Positions 40,801-55,800 of a stretch of DNA of 64,000 nt are shown here, one piece after another; position 1 is the stretch's first letter, and the number at the start of each line of letters is the position of its first letter. The translations under genes and the position numbers were made by a program. Under the pieces are notes generated by a model. That model searched no databases. It saw only the letters and a list, made by a program, of their open reading frames with translations, and was not told where the DNA came from. This stretch comes from Zonotrichia leucophrys gambelii (taxonomy: Eukaryota; Chordata; Aves; Passeriformes; Passerellidae): the NCBI RefSeq assembly GCF_028769735.1, contig NC_088177.1, positions 25,948,099 to 26,012,098 on the forward strand, in the 5' to 3' direction.

Positions 40801-43800
40801 CAAAATAATCCCTGTATATAGAGGCAGGCCTTTGAAGTTGATTTAGGTTGCTTTTTTAGCGGAAAGATATCACAAATATGAATGCTGCTACATGGAGCCT
40901 CCATGGCTGGGAACTACAGCAGCAATTGGCTCAAGAGACCAGGAGATCAGAAAGAACACAGGATTTACAACAAAACTGGAAACTATATCAGAAGCATGGG
41001 ACTGTGGAAAAATAGCTCCAGGCCCAATGCAATTGTCTGCCAATTGAGTAGTCTAGGGGGATCCAAAGTGCAGCAGTCTAGAAACATTTCAGTGCTGCAC
41101 TTTGTAGCCAATGTCTCATGAAGCAGATTGAGGGATCTTATGATTATTCATTTTCCCAAGTTTGGGCCCACCGTTCCATTACTCCTCACTGGTATTTTCC
41201 TTTTCCCTCTCTCAAGCTGAAGTTCAGTCAATGAGCCCTTGCTAGCTCCTCTGCTAGAGCTCTTTTTTCCCCTTTGAGAGAGGCATATTCCCCTCAGGTG
41301 ATAGTAGACCAGGTGTTGAACAGATCATCCCATGGTCAACAAACTCACAATTTTTCCAATTAAACCAGTCTCAGAGCCATGCACTGAGCTGATGGATCTG
41401 CCTATTCTTACCAATATTATTCCTTGCTACTGGAAGGATTCACAAAATCACTATCTGTACTCCTGATCCTTCAATCAATTGTCTCAAGGCCCTGAAGTCC
41501 CTTTTTACTGCCCTCAGATTTCTGTTTTTTATTTCATCACTGCCAGCTTGAGCAACCAATAACAGACAGCAATTAGAGGTCCTTACTAGACTGGAAAGTC
41601 CTCCAGTAATGTCCCTTTCCTGGAGCCCCTAGGGAACACTGGGAAAATGATCTTTGTTCTGTGAAAAGGAAAGATGCAGTACTACTACCTAGGGGAAGTT
41701 TGGAGGAAAGGGGGAAGAAGGAGTATGCTCCTGCTGAGTTTGCTCTCCAGACACCTTTTCACCAGCAACTGAGTCACTTCTAAACAGTGTCATCTTCTTT
41801 CTCACTCTCCCTCTCCCTTTTCTCTGAGGACTCCTTTTCTTCTGTAAATATCTAATACAAAAGTGTTAACTTGCACTTCAACAACCTCTCTTCTAGAATC
41901 ATCAAAGCCATATATCTATTCAAATAATGTGTCAGCACCTTAATTCTAGCAAGGCTGTGCTGCTTTAAACCAAGACCAAAATCTATTGAGGGAAAAGAAT
42001 TGGTTAAAACCAAGTAGAACACATGACACTGCTGCCTCATTACTGAAACAAAAATATTCTTCTTGCTTAAGTATTTTACTATCTTTTAATTACAGAAACA
42101 GAGTTATCTGATATTTCCCCTTCACTGGAATTTTCCATAGGCTATACACAGTTACAGAAATCTGGACTCAATCCAACAGCATATGAGGAATTTATATTGA
42201 ATAGAAAGTTAAATAGACTGCAGGATTCTAATTACCTGGAAAGGTCAAGGGTAGTAGTAATGCACTTTTTCTAGTAAAAACCAGACTGGATAACTGTTTT
42301 CCCTCTCTCAGAAGAGAATGATGCCTATGTAATCTATAACACATAGATACACATTTGCTTCTTTTAGCTTATGTTTTTATATGACTATTAATTTTGCTGC
42401 CACTAAGTAGGTGACTTAGCAGATTAACAATGAAATATGGGCTCAGCTGCAAAACAAATTCAAACCCACCAATGAACAAAATATCAACTAGCTCTTTAAA
42501 GCACATTTAAATCAAGATTTATTCACAACTCTCCTGCTTATAATAGTTCTGCTTATAATAGGCAGAAAAATAATGAGCAAAAATAAACGGTAAAAGGTAG
42601 TCAGTTCCAGAATTATGCACACTCTCCTTTTGACTGTCAAGATTCACTTTATGTATTGCCAAAAGAGAGGTGCCTCAAGAAGACTAAAAACAGGCTGTCA
42701 AAAGAGGCTTTCTAAGAAACCTCCATCACAGGAACAATCTGTGATTCAAAATGCTATGTATCTGATAAACACCACCTTTAAAGTAATGAGTACAGACAGA
42801 AAAATGTACTAAGCACTCTAAATTATCTTGAAGGTCAAATAATGACCTTCAGAAAATGTATCAAACCAAATCTCAGTTACGTAATTTTTTCAGTCCATAC
42901 AAACAGAAAGAAATAGATGAAAAAGTATTGCCAAGTGTTCTGCTTGGAAACATCTGGATTATCTTTGACTTTTTCCCCTGAACATTGCAATTCACAGGCC
43001 ACTGGTTTCAGTCAGATTTGGCATCTGCAAGGTTTCATTAGCCTTTTTCAGAACCTGACAAGACATCATTTATTTCTGTCATTTATTCTTCAGTTTCCAG
43101 TTTCAGTTTCTGGCTTCACTGAGACAGAAACAAGTGTTTCATTTCAGAAATATTTTTGGATGGAGGGGAAAACATACAGCTTTGCATTCCAGTGGTCAAG
43201 CTTCCAAGCAAAAATTCAGCATAATTGACTTATAATTGTACTTTGTTATCTCATTTATTCACAGAAGTTTCAGAGAGTTAAAGAGGCACAAGCAAATTAA
43301 GAGCAATTGAAACAGGGGAAGTAATAGTAACAATTTTTATTTATAACCAGTTCTCATCTTTAGTGCAATGTAGTATTTTGCTTTTCTATTAAAATTGTTG
43401 CTCTGTGAATTTGCAAAGCAGTAGAATGTCAGTTGCCAAAGAAATGAAAATAGCAATACTTCTGTGCCTGACTGAAATACATATGGTGGTGTCTAGACAC
43501 TACACTTCTGTAGCTGGAATATTAAAATACTGCAATTACACAGCATATTTGTAGAAATTTATGGAGAAGCTAAACACCTTCTTACATCTGAAAGTGAAAA
43601 TCGCACAGATAAATTTAAGGACGATTCCTGAATTGTGTGCATTTCACACTCCCACTGTACATTAGCCAGTGGACTGAGTGGGACACCTGCCTGACAGCCC
43701 TGCCCAGTGAAGCAGATCCACTCTTGGAAAGCTGAAAGCTGGCTCAAGAAAGACACAGAGGGATGCTACAAACTGTTTCTTTCAAGCATAGGAAGATTGC

Positions 43801-46800
43801 CAAGGGAAGAACTAGACCATTTGGAGTCTGCCATGGAACAGTGTACCACAGTGTACCAGCGATCTCCTGCTGAGATCTCCCGCTGCCCAGGAGGGCAAAG
43901 CAGAGCAAAGGCCCTGTCATGCCATGGTGCCTCTTTTTTCAAAGAGGAAGACACCTTCTCCTTCCATTTCACAAAGGTGAGCATTTTCTTAGTTGAGGCT
44001 CTACAGAAGTACAAATAAACCTAACAGTAACCCCACAAAAGAAGTTTATTACCACATGATTATGTGACTGGTACTGAACATGCCATTCAATCACTACACT
44101 CAGCAAAAGCAAGCTCTTGAACCCTGCACTTTCTAAGGAATTAAGCATCTTTGTATGCTATGACTCAAAATTTATTACGTTTTTCAGCTTAGTATTGTAT
44201 GAACTGGTATTGTTCTGATAGCTCTGCCAGTCTAGTTCAGAAATAAGCACTTGCAGAAGGAACACATTAGTTCAAGGTGGCACATTTCCAATGGGCCATT
44301 AGGAGAATCATTTTAAATATTCTGAAGCAATAAACCGAATAAATGCTGGAACCTAAAGAAATGTGCAAGATGTGTAAGAGTACCATTTTTTTAAAAAAGG
44401 AATTATCATTTAAGGTAATATGTCTTTTGAGCAAGAAGACTGTGTGTGGAATGAAATGTATTTGTTCCCTCTGCTATTCCATCCAATAAGCTTTATTCTA
44501 AAATAGTTGAATTTTTGTCTGTTAAAAAAACCCCTAACCTGTATGGCTTAGGAATACCTGTATATTATATCTAGGGTGAAGACTAATAAACATAGTGTAC
44601 AAGAAACATGAAAAAATTATTCATTACCAAAAAGGTCCCATGACTGCAATTCAAATAAACCCTCTCTTAGGCAGAACTAAATGACAATAATACAGTGAGA
44701 CTCATCCCAATAAACCTGTAAAGATGCTAATGTAAATCTCATGTGTTTCTTGAAACAGTTGGACAGGCCATGGAAAATAGTTTGGGGAAAAAATATTGAC
44801 TCATGTAAGCTGGGGAATCTAGAAAAGGATAAAGGTAGCTAAACCACATGGAAGGTAAGAGCTGATAATAATGGATGTAATGTGGAGCAAAGCAATTAGT
44901 GATGCAAGAAGAAACCAAAAAACAGCTACAGAGAAGATCTATTAAAACATCATGGAATACATGAAGATCAAGAGGGGGAATTTTTTTCTTTTAATGCAAG
45001 ATTTAATCCTCACCTCATGGTGAATATTCTATGGTAAGCTTTGAAAAGAAGTATCTCCTGGATAAGTTTAAAAATTCAGAGAATGAAGAATTGAAAGAAG
45101 CAATGGTAAATGACAGACATAGGACAAGGGAACATTTTGAAGATGGGAAGCAGCTCCTTGGCAAAAGGAAAAAGACAATGCCAAGATTGGGAAAAATATC
45201 AAAGCACTAAGAAAGTGAGAAGAAGTAGAAAGAGAAGTAGAAATGAGAGACAAAAAAGATGATAAAGACAAATTAAAATCCCCAAAGGCAAAACTAGGAC
45301 AGAGAAGTAAAAATACATCTACAATAAAAATAGAGGGTATAAGATGGAACACAATTCTTCCTTCCTTCCTTCCTGAACTTCCTCTCAGTAATTAATTACA
45401 AGTAACTATGGTGATTACATACTTTTTAACATGACATGAGCACTCAATTTTAAATAACACATAGAATGGCTAAACAAAGAAGAAAATTATACTTTCATAA
45501 ACGCAGATCTCTGGTTTTGTTGCAATTTAAGACTTTTTCTGTTCTTTTTGTGTCCCCAGACAGCTCAAGCAGATGCTGCCTGCTCTAAAATCTGATGCGT
45601 TTGGAAGCTGGCAACAGAACATGGATCATCAGCTTGCCCAATGAATCTACCTTATTGTAATTCAAAACATCTTTATCCAGCACTTGTACTAATATGTGAA
45701 CAGTCTGATAAGAGGGAATCTGATAAAACTATACTGAGAATGAAGAAAATTAGCAGTCACATTTTAGCTAATTTAACCAAACTAAACTGCATAAAGTCAA
45801 TCCCTTCAGTCAGCCAAGTAGAAAGATGAAAGATGTTACTACCATTTTTTTCCTAACGCTCTCAGAGACTGTGGTGCTGGATGTCAAAGCAGAGATACCA
45901 ACTCATTCAAAAGGAGAAATGTTCCTTTCCCCTGTCACCATCCAAGCTACTGAAGAAAGGGTTTGCACAGAAAGAAAAGTGAGCGCTCCCTTTCCCAGAG
46001 CACGAGCATTGCTTTGTTGCTTCCTCTGTTCTCACAGACATACCTCTCGATTTTGTTTTTGTAAATACAGCTCTTATTCATGGGATCTCAACATTCATTT
46101 GCCAAGTAGATTAAAATGCCAGTCTTCAAGATCTTAGATATCTACTTTGTATCTTAGAGATCTTATATCTTAGAGATAAGCAGGGCCATGCTCAAATTAC
46201 CTCTAAATTTTTTTTGGATGCACTATAAAAATGCTGACACTTTTTCAATAAAACAAATATAGACCTCTGTAAGAAAAATTACATGTGCCTTGGAAAATTC
46301 ACTTGGTTTTGATAAGTTTTACCAGGGTTTTTTCAGTCTTCAAACCTTTTATACCTTTTATATCTGTATGCTTTCAATGCAGATTTTTAAGGGTTACTAA
46401 CAATGCTAGACAAATTAGTCCAGTAATTGTTTATTCAGACTGGCTAAGTAAGTAAACTACCCTGTTTACTACTTAAATTCCTCCTAAAGCCCCTATATGG
46501 ATGAAGTGAACATTTTTCCCCACAGTACAGACTAACACAGGCTGAAAAGGACCTCAGAAGGTCTCCATTCCATCCTCCTGCTCACAGCAGGACCATTTAT
46601 GAGTTCAGCTCAGGTTTCTCAAGGCTTTATTTTCTCAGATCTTCACACTTCAAATTCATTTTCAGTCAATTTTCAGTAGGGACTCCTTCGTTATCATGGA
46701 TGTCACCACTTTGAAACCCAGCCCTTGAACATGGCCATTGCTTTGTATCCCTACCCTCCCAAGATCACATTTAACCATATATAAATACTGAACCTTAGCA

Positions 46801-49800
46801 CAGAACCAACTTACAGGCCATTGCACAGGGCCTTCATCATTATTTACCATTTTCCTCCTCTTCTATTTCCTTTCTCCATTCCCTGCTTGCTATTTCTTCC
46901 AACAGCACTGTAACATTTGTGAACCTAGCATTGCAAAGTCATTTAATCTGACTACATTCCAGTTTGTTCACATGTAAAATGTGGCCTCTCTGCAGAGAAT
47001 GCACTACCTAGAGTCTTGCCAGGGCATTTTTCCTTGGCCTCATGACAGTTGTGGAAACATGCACCTCCTGTAGGAACTCTTGGGAGAAGCTGCAGTACAA
47101 CAGAAATCTAAACGGCATTTCATGATCATGAAATAAACCCACTAAATAATTATTTCTCCCTGAACACTGGAGTTATAAAGATTTATGACCAATACCTACT
47201 CCAATAAATATTTCTTTAAAAATTTTATGAGTTCTAACTTATGACTATATCTCTGATAGGAAAGAAATATAAGCCACCAATTGTTAATAGTAAATGTGCA
47301 GATATGTGTAGTGCATTATTACTGCACTAACCTTGAGTAATTATTAAATATACTGCATAAAATCTTAACATTAATCAAACTGATAACTGCAACAAGCAAA
47401 TCAATACCTTTCAAAGCCCAGCTCCTTTTCATCAAATACGTTTGCAAATAGTGTAATTGCTTTTTATTGCATATTTCTGAAAACTACTTTAGAGAGCAAA
47501 GCACATAGGCATTTGGTCACTTTTTATTACAAAAAAAATAAACAACACATATTCATTATGATCCTAAGGATAACTACAATCTTGCCAGAACATGGCTAGT
47601 ACCTAAAAAGTTCACTTTCTCGTTCTTCTGCTTCTATCAGCCAGTGAATAATTCCTTTATAAAAATGAACATCAATATTCTATTTTGAATAGAGAAAGGT
47701 ATCTGTTTTTCAACTACATCCCATGAAAGTCTCTGGAACTGCAAAATGTACAAGGTGCCTTATTCACACTGCAATACCAAACTATGTGAAGAGATTATCT
47801 TTTGTTCATGCAAAAATCTAATTTAATTTACTTGGCTCAATTCATTATAAATGATGTGGGCTACTGAACTCCAATATAAAGCTTATTTTGGAACCCCACA
47901 AGGCTAATGGCATGTAATGAAGTTGCACTTCTTAAGGACTGCACTACAAACCAGAACAGAATTTTATATCTTTCCTTCAAATGTTAAATTCTAACTTGTA
48001 TTTCCAAGGCACAAGTACAAGAAGTTGCCTGTACACCAAGGGCTCTGGAAAAACACCTGTTAAATGCACAATAACTCCACAGAACACAAGACTGTGTTTT
48101 GCATGGGCAGCAATCTAGGGATAAAGACACATGCAAAAAAAAAAGATGTTTGACAAGATAAGACATCGCAGGCAAAATATTAAAATTTTATGACTGAAAA
48201 TTTATAGCTTTGATATGACTTTCAACCAAGACACTGGTCCAAACTTCAAAAAAAAAGCAACTTTTATGCTGTCTCCTCTTTTTCCTCCATGACTGACAGA
48301 TAAGCTTTATCACCATTTCCTATAAATACCTCTCACTAAAATTTAGTCACACACACAAGAGACTGTATGGTCTGAGTAAGCTGCCAGTCAGCATTACAGT
48401 TCTGACACCACAGAACGTTCCAATCAGAAAGCAATTAAAAACGGGAGTACAGGTTTTCTACCATGCAACAAAATTTTGATTCAAACATCACCTTTTCCAA
48501 ATCCACTGCAAAAAACCAAACACCTCTCTGGACTAAGCATGAAGATGGTTATCATGTGGCACAACCACAAGGTAAGGTAGGCAGACTGTGGATGTTTGAT
48601 AGTCGGGAAGTCTCACTCATCCAGTATTTTCCTCTGGCAGCACTGAATACAAGTCTCTTGTGAAACTCGACTTTAATGCAGAGCTCCCCTCAAAGAAATT
48701 CAGTGTGGGAACATCATTTGTCCTCCACTGTGGGTAAATCCTATGCCCAAAAATAACATCGTGCTATTTGCAGCCTTTGTATGCAGTTGCAATACTTGGT
48801 ATTTGGGGGCCACAAAAAGGAATCAATAAGGAAATAAATTTTCCTTCTTTCCAGTATTTAGAGAATTTAGCACAGTAACGAAGGCTTTCTTTGCCTGCAG
48901 CTGTTTCATAGGAAAAAATGGGGGTGAAAAAGGAAAAAACCCCAAAAACCCACAGGAGTTTACACAATTTAAATCCTGAAGGATCATTTTTAAATGGAAG
49001 CAGAGTGCAATTTTAACAGACCCTAAGTAGTCTGCTTCATGAATGTTCGCTTAATACCAGACCATGACATTCTTAAAATTTCAAGCAGGGAAACCTGCTC
49101 TGGTTACCTTGGTGATAAACTGAAGACAAAATAGCACATAATTGTTGCTGATGTCACTGCTCCCAATTGTTTCCAAGGTTACAGAGTACCTCAAATAATT
49201 GTGATGTTTCATTTCTAGACTGTATTTGAAGCCCATTTTCTGTACCCAGTAAATTGTTTAGTACTGCAGGTAATCTATCTAAACCTTATCTATTAAGTAT
49301 CAGCAGCCTCTCAGCAACCTATGGTAACAATGTAGGCTTATATGTTGAAAATATAGCTACCTAGTTGTTTGCTGAGCAACTTGACTCCTAGACTATCTTA
49401 ATTATTTTTATCCTAAGAAATCTATCTCTATAACAATGTATATCAATCAATCATAAAAAAATACCTGAAGATTAAATGTCTCAGGGCAATGCAATATTAC
49501 ATGTGAGCTATCTACCTCAAAGGAAGCTATACCCTGGGGTAAATAGTGGAAAATTGGTTGTAGCAATTGTGAGATTTTCTCACAATCTTCAAACCCATTT
49601 TAAATGCAGAGCACAAGTCTTTTGCTGCACTAGAAATAAAAAGCAGCCATGCTACATCTTTTCCATTGCAACCTCCACTTCACTGTGCACCACAGCATGA
49701 ATCTCCTTAAAAATCAGTATATGCTCTGTGTAAGGATTACACTGACAGTATTACTGCCAAAAGACAACTACAGACAATGCTGTTAACTACTGTCGTCCTG

Positions 49801-52800
49801 TCGAGAAACAGGGAGCAGTTTTCAAAGCACACTAAAACAAACATAATTTTAGTCTACAATAATAAAAGCAAGATTGGCTAGGTCAGCTCTATCCCCTAAA
49901 TCTGACTGAAACATATTTCAAATCCTCACTTCTGAAGGAGACAACAGTAGATGTCCATCTCCCACCTCTCCTCCTGCTGGATGTGCCTTTCATCACATGA
50001 TTGCTCTCAGACTGCAAGGCTTGACCTTGTCAGCAAGAAATTTTCCACTAGAGCAAAACAAAATGGCATTCACAGTATCTTAGCAGTCTGTTATTACTTA
50101 TGCAATGGATTTTGAAAAGTAATAATTTACTTTAGAAACTGGATGACTAAAACAGTTTATGTGCATTTAATGCACAAAATTAACTGCATATGGAGTCACT
50201 AAAAACATCTGTCAGGCATCTCAGTTTCTACCGAGAGGGTTTAGAGGCAGTTGAGTGCAACATGGAGAGTAACACAGGGCATCAGAAGTGATTATTTTTT
50301 ACTTGCTCAGAAAATGGTTGAGAGCTGAGCACATTTATTTTCACAATTATTCAAGTTTCCTGATGAACTCATTTCAGCTGCGTACATTTTAGCTCCTCTG
50401 TGTTCTAGAACAACTATACTGGCAGGAAACATTTGGTGAGAGTCTCTTTTAAATAAGCACCAAAGAACATACCTATAAAACAGTACCCTTCTATTCATGA
50501 GAAAGCCAGTTGGAGGAGAGACTCTTAACGAATCAAAAATCAGAAACAGACTGTGCAGGCAAAGTCCTCCTTAATAGCTAAAACAGTAAATGCTTACAAC
50601 AGACTATTCAACAGCAAGGCACAGAGCACAAATTACAATTACTTGCTGAAATTAGGTATGAATATATATGAACAAAGAGTGCACTTGCAAAATCAAATTC
50701 TATCTGTAAATGACTTACAAAAAGGAAGAGAAAGACAAAATCAATGAGAAACAGGCAGTTGTAGATAAGTTATGTGATAACTGGACAGTTAAAGGAAGGA
50801 AAGGAGGGAAATTGGACCAAGATGATTTAATTTTAGGGCTAATTCCCTACTGTCTTATGTAATATATAAAAATACTTATAATATTCTACCACTTTCTCAA
50901 ATATATTAAAATGTCATAAGATAAATGGAAAACAGACCCCATTTTGCTATGATATAGCTGCTAACTGCATACACTTCAATTTCTGGATCTACTGCCAGAC
51001 TTAAAAGCCCAGTTATAAATGCACACTTGGAACAGTCTTAGAAATTGCTCTCTGCTTCTTAAATAAAGATGATATAACGAAGGTAAAAGTACTACAATGT
51101 AGTCATTACTCTGTTAAACCCTGGCACAAATCTATTTGAATCTGATATTTAAACCCAAGGATGCATTTGACGTTTTATCAATTCATATACCTGTTAGGAA
51201 TGAATTAGTAATGAGTAAGTCCTGTACATCCTTATAAGGGCAGAGCTCTTGCCCTGAAGTCTTTTGGCACTGCATACTCTGAGACAGTGACAGTAACAAA
51301 AGTAAAATATCTTCTCCTCTTAGCCCAAAACTGTTTCCCTGTCGACTTAACACATGTACTGCCAAATCACAGAAACATCCACACACCTACATCCCCCACT
51401 AGAGGGGTACTGCAGGGGTAAAAATGGTCCAGTCCCATTCAACACCTTATTAATGATGAGACAGTGCACCCTCAGCAAGTTTGCATGTTCCACCTGTGAG
51501 GAATGGCTGATACACCACAGGGTTGTGCTGCCATCCAAAGGGAAGGAACCTCAGCAGGCTGGAGATACAGCAAACAGGAGCCTCAGAAGTTCAGCAGAAG
51601 CTGTGCAGAGCCCTGCAGCAGTATTTTCTGGGGGCTGATCACCAGAAAAGCAGCCTTGCACCACAGGAACTGGGGGTTCCAGTGGGCACTGGGGTGAACA
51701 TGAGCCAGTTCTGTGCCCTCGTGGTAACAAAGGCTGCTGGAGCCCTGGGCTGCCTTAGGAGGGGGTGGGCAGTGGGCTCAGACAGGGGACCCTGCCTTGC
51801 TGCCAGCCCTGCTGAGGCCACGTGCAGAGCACTGTGCAGCTCTGGCCTCCAGCAGCAGAGGCACAAAGCTACTGGAGAGAGTCCAGCAGCAGTCACTGAG
51901 ACTGATCTGGGGACTGGGGCACCTCTCACAGGAGGAGAGGTTGAGACAGGCAGGATGGTTTAGCACAGAAAAGAGAAAGCTCAAAAAGGGTATTATCGAT
52001 ATAGAAATTCATGAAGGGAGAGAGTAAAGAAAACCGAGCCAGGCTCATTTCAGTGGTGCCCAGTGACAGCACAAGAGTTGATGTGCACACGCTGAAAAAC
52101 AGAAGGTTCAACCTGAACATCAGGAAACATTTCTTCACTGTAAGAGTGACTGAGAACTCGCACAGGTTGCCCAGACAAGTTGTTGAGTCTCCATCCTTGC
52201 AGATACCCAAAGCTGTATGGATACTGTCCTGGGCAATCTGCTACAGATAACTCAGGTTGAGCAGGACAGCTGGACAAAATGACCTCCAGACATCCCTTCC
52301 AACCTCAACCATTCTGTGATTCTATGGAAGAAAATACAGCCAAGCACACAGACTTTCTGACATTTTCAAAAACATATCAATGCTTCACTTGCTGTGAAAC
52401 CAGTGATCCTGAACTCTTTGGAAAAAAAAATAAATGCAGAATGGAGATTTAAAGCATTGTAACAGAAATAAAACACAAAAAGCTTATTGGAAATTCCACT
52501 AGCTAGCCAACAACACATTTGAGGACTTAAATAATTTTGAAAATCTAGACATATTTCACTGGGTTGAGATTGTATGAGAAGTCTGTAGCCTCCTGAAGAA
52601 TTAGTAGTGGTCTTTCCAATGTCTAGTCACAGACCCATCCCTTTTTTTCACCTAGAGATACACTATTCTTGAACGGCTTTGCTATTCATATCCCAGCTAA
52701 GGAGAATCCCAAGGACATTTAGTTCTCCTCACTAAACGTAACATGCCACCTTACATTTTAATTATTTGGAATTTTCTATAAAACTACAATCACAAAATAA

Positions 52801-55800
52801 TGGGGGTCCAGTGTATCAGATAATAAAATAGTGTTTCAAAGGCAGCTTATTCCTCAGACAATTAAACACAGCCTTTACAAACATCAGGATGCCCTACCTA
52901 TAACCATAGGCAGAATCTGATTTTCTGAAGCAGATTAGTCACATTGCTGCAACTGCACATTCCTATTCAGAAATAAACAACATTATGCTCTGAAACTTCT
53001 ATTCCTGATGTCAAATTATTTACCATAAGACTATTTTCAGCATATTCATTTAATTACTTTAAACACTTCATATTAAGTAACTGCAATTCTATTAATTCTT
53101 TTGGATTTTGTTTTACAAAAACAACCAACTCTCAACTATATTGTCCTACAACGCACGCTTGTGTTTCTTTACCACTCCAAGCAACAGCAATAAAAGTGTA
53201 TGCTACATGATATATCAGGATCATGTCAATACCAGTGCAGATGGCAAAATTACAGAAAAGTTGGAATATAAGAGGCTGCAATATGAAAGGCTGTGTTAGA
53301 AAATGTTAGTATTTCAAATGTCCCCACAATGGATCTTGGCTGTTCAGATGGATGAAACTACCTGCAGTACACCAGATGCCTCACAGGTATACACCAGAGC
53401 AAGGTGAAGGTGCAATGGGCTGTACCACAGTCACTCTATCTACTGAAGTTACATTCTATTGTCTATTCTCTTGACATGATCATACCTTAAAACTGACAGT
53501 AACTGAGTACTCTTGAAGAATTTCTTTGGATTTTATTTACCAACATAAAAGGTGAGTGTATGGCGGCACAGAAAGTACAAAGATACTGCCTATGTACAAA
53601 CTACCATGAAGCTGAAGTTGCAATGAGGTAGGAGGAGGTTTGATCCTGCTGGATGCAAGTCAGCTGCTGAAGCAGTCAAGCATCAGTAAATTCAAACTGA
53701 TAAGTACTCCCAAGAGCTATAAGTCTCAACACAGTACAACACAAGTTAAAAACTGCACCATTCAATGACTCTTCACAAGCTCAATTCCATTCCACTCCTG
53801 GCTATTTAACATGAATTAATGAAGCATAATAATTTTAAATGAAATTTCACTTAATTCTTAGATTTTGTGAGTTAGAAAATCAAATAGCCATTTTTTATCG
53901 CCAATCAATTTTAAAACAGGTGCCTTCCACTGCTCTCAGAAGAACACTTGAGTGATAGACATGAGTGAAGAATTTGGGTTAATTCCTGTTAGTGTCAGCT
54001 GTCAGTGTAGCCTAGAAAAATTTCTCTTTACCATGTCCCTATAAAAAGACTTTCTATACAGAGACAAATCCTGAAAAGCAGGATCTTTGCAACATTATCT
54101 GAAATCCTCACTTTACACTAGTACATACACCCCCATCCACTCTTTCCAGACTACAATATACCATTTTTATCTCCTCTTTGCCACACGATTTTTTATAGCC
54201 ATTACTTTTCAAAATTTCAATTAATTGCCAGTGATTTGTCATGACACCCTAAGAGATAGTACTGAGATAATGTAACATTTCTCACAAGATAACATAGTTT
54301 GAAGAATTTATGGACCTATTTTACTTTAAAAAGCTTAGGTGTAATGGTATTTGAGAATCTTTCATTTTGTAATATTTTTGCCAAAAGCGACACACCTAAG
54401 TAGTGACAGCAGATGGAAGAGGTTAAAAGTATCAACTCCCAAATTACCAACTTTGCTAGGCCACCTTCCTTTCATAATTTAGACCCTTCTGTTGGAGATT
54501 TGAAAATATATTCTAGGCAGATGACATGTTAACAGAATAATTTCATGGTTCAGTGTCCTCGCAGTATGATTTATCTCTTATCTCCAGGCACTGGAGGTCC
54601 CTTTTCAGGAGATTTATTAGTTAGATCCAAGAATCCATTTTGATGGGAGAGAATATGTGCATTACTGCAAAACAGAACCTTAACATTTGCTCTAAGATAA
54701 TGTCTCCTTCTCATTAGTTTTAAGAAAAGTCCCATGCATGTGCCATCACAACTGTTTCTAAGATACTGCACCTTCATACAACAAAATGTTCATGAATGAA
54801 AGAGGTTTTCTTATTGGCATTAATCCAGGAACTTGTACCCCCTGCTCATCTAAACCTACATAATATACATAGAAATAAGGTCCAGAGTCTAACGAAACAT
54901 CTGATGTAAAAATTAACTAGCATTTTCTTTTTCACTCCACTTTTGCTATCGGATATTTGCTGCAGACAAATTTTGTAGGACAAGAAAAGTTTAACCATGG
55001 GAAGTTGCTTAAACATCTGGTTCACAGCTCAGGCCATATTATCAAAAGAATAAAGCTAATACTTCAATACCTTAAAAAAACCATTATGTTTTCAAAAACA
55101 CTTAGCATGCAGCATCTCCTGTTGTGAAACACTAGTCAGGCTTTGAGGGAAGTGCAGCACAGTGGGATCACCTTCTTTCTTAAGCCCAAGTTTAAGTACT
55201 TGGTGATTTCTGAGGGTTCACTTTCCTCTAGAAATACTTTGTTGAGATAAATTCAGTCCCCAATTATATTTTATGTAGCTTGACCCAATGATAGAAAATC
55301 TGAATTTAAATGGGCATAAGACACCTCCTCTTCCCACAATGCCTGGTCCAAATTACATAATGGAGCATGAACCTGGAAGCAGTTCAGTTTAACAGAAGTC
55401 CTTGACTTGAGTTCTACACAAGAAGATATCTCCAAAGATTTTGAGGGTATCCAACTGCTCTGACTGCCAGTACAAAACTATTCATCTAATGGTTGATTCA
55501 AATCCCATAAAGTTGAAAGACTCATTGATTTAAATTATACTCATTTCAGACTAAGGTCTAGCTCTGCTGCTCACTATGTTGAAATTCAATGCCAAGGCTA
55601 AAAGCACAATTGCCTCTCACTAGAAAAAAAGTGAAACTAAATGACTAAACTGACATAGAAACTTGACCATTTGAGAATGGAAGTAGTCTACAGAAACACA
55701 CACAGACATTTCTTATGCCATCCAGCACTCATCACAGTTCACATCATCTAATAAGAATGTATAGTTAGAAGCAGCAAGGCTAAAGCTCATATAATGCACA

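Noticed and set aside
45068..45352. 94-codon hydrophobic minus-strand frame that looks like a membrane protein
   Set aside because: It is the complement of a purine-rich tract, so Leu, Ser and Phe codons arise from composition alone.
49300..49345. Possible RFX X-box (agcaacctatggtaac)
   Set aside because: The two half-sites are in the same orientation, not inverted as in a true X-box.
51523..51963. 146-codon plus-strand open frame and several overlapping frames on both strands
   Set aside because: They fall within the CR1 element and are remnants or shadows of it, not host genes.
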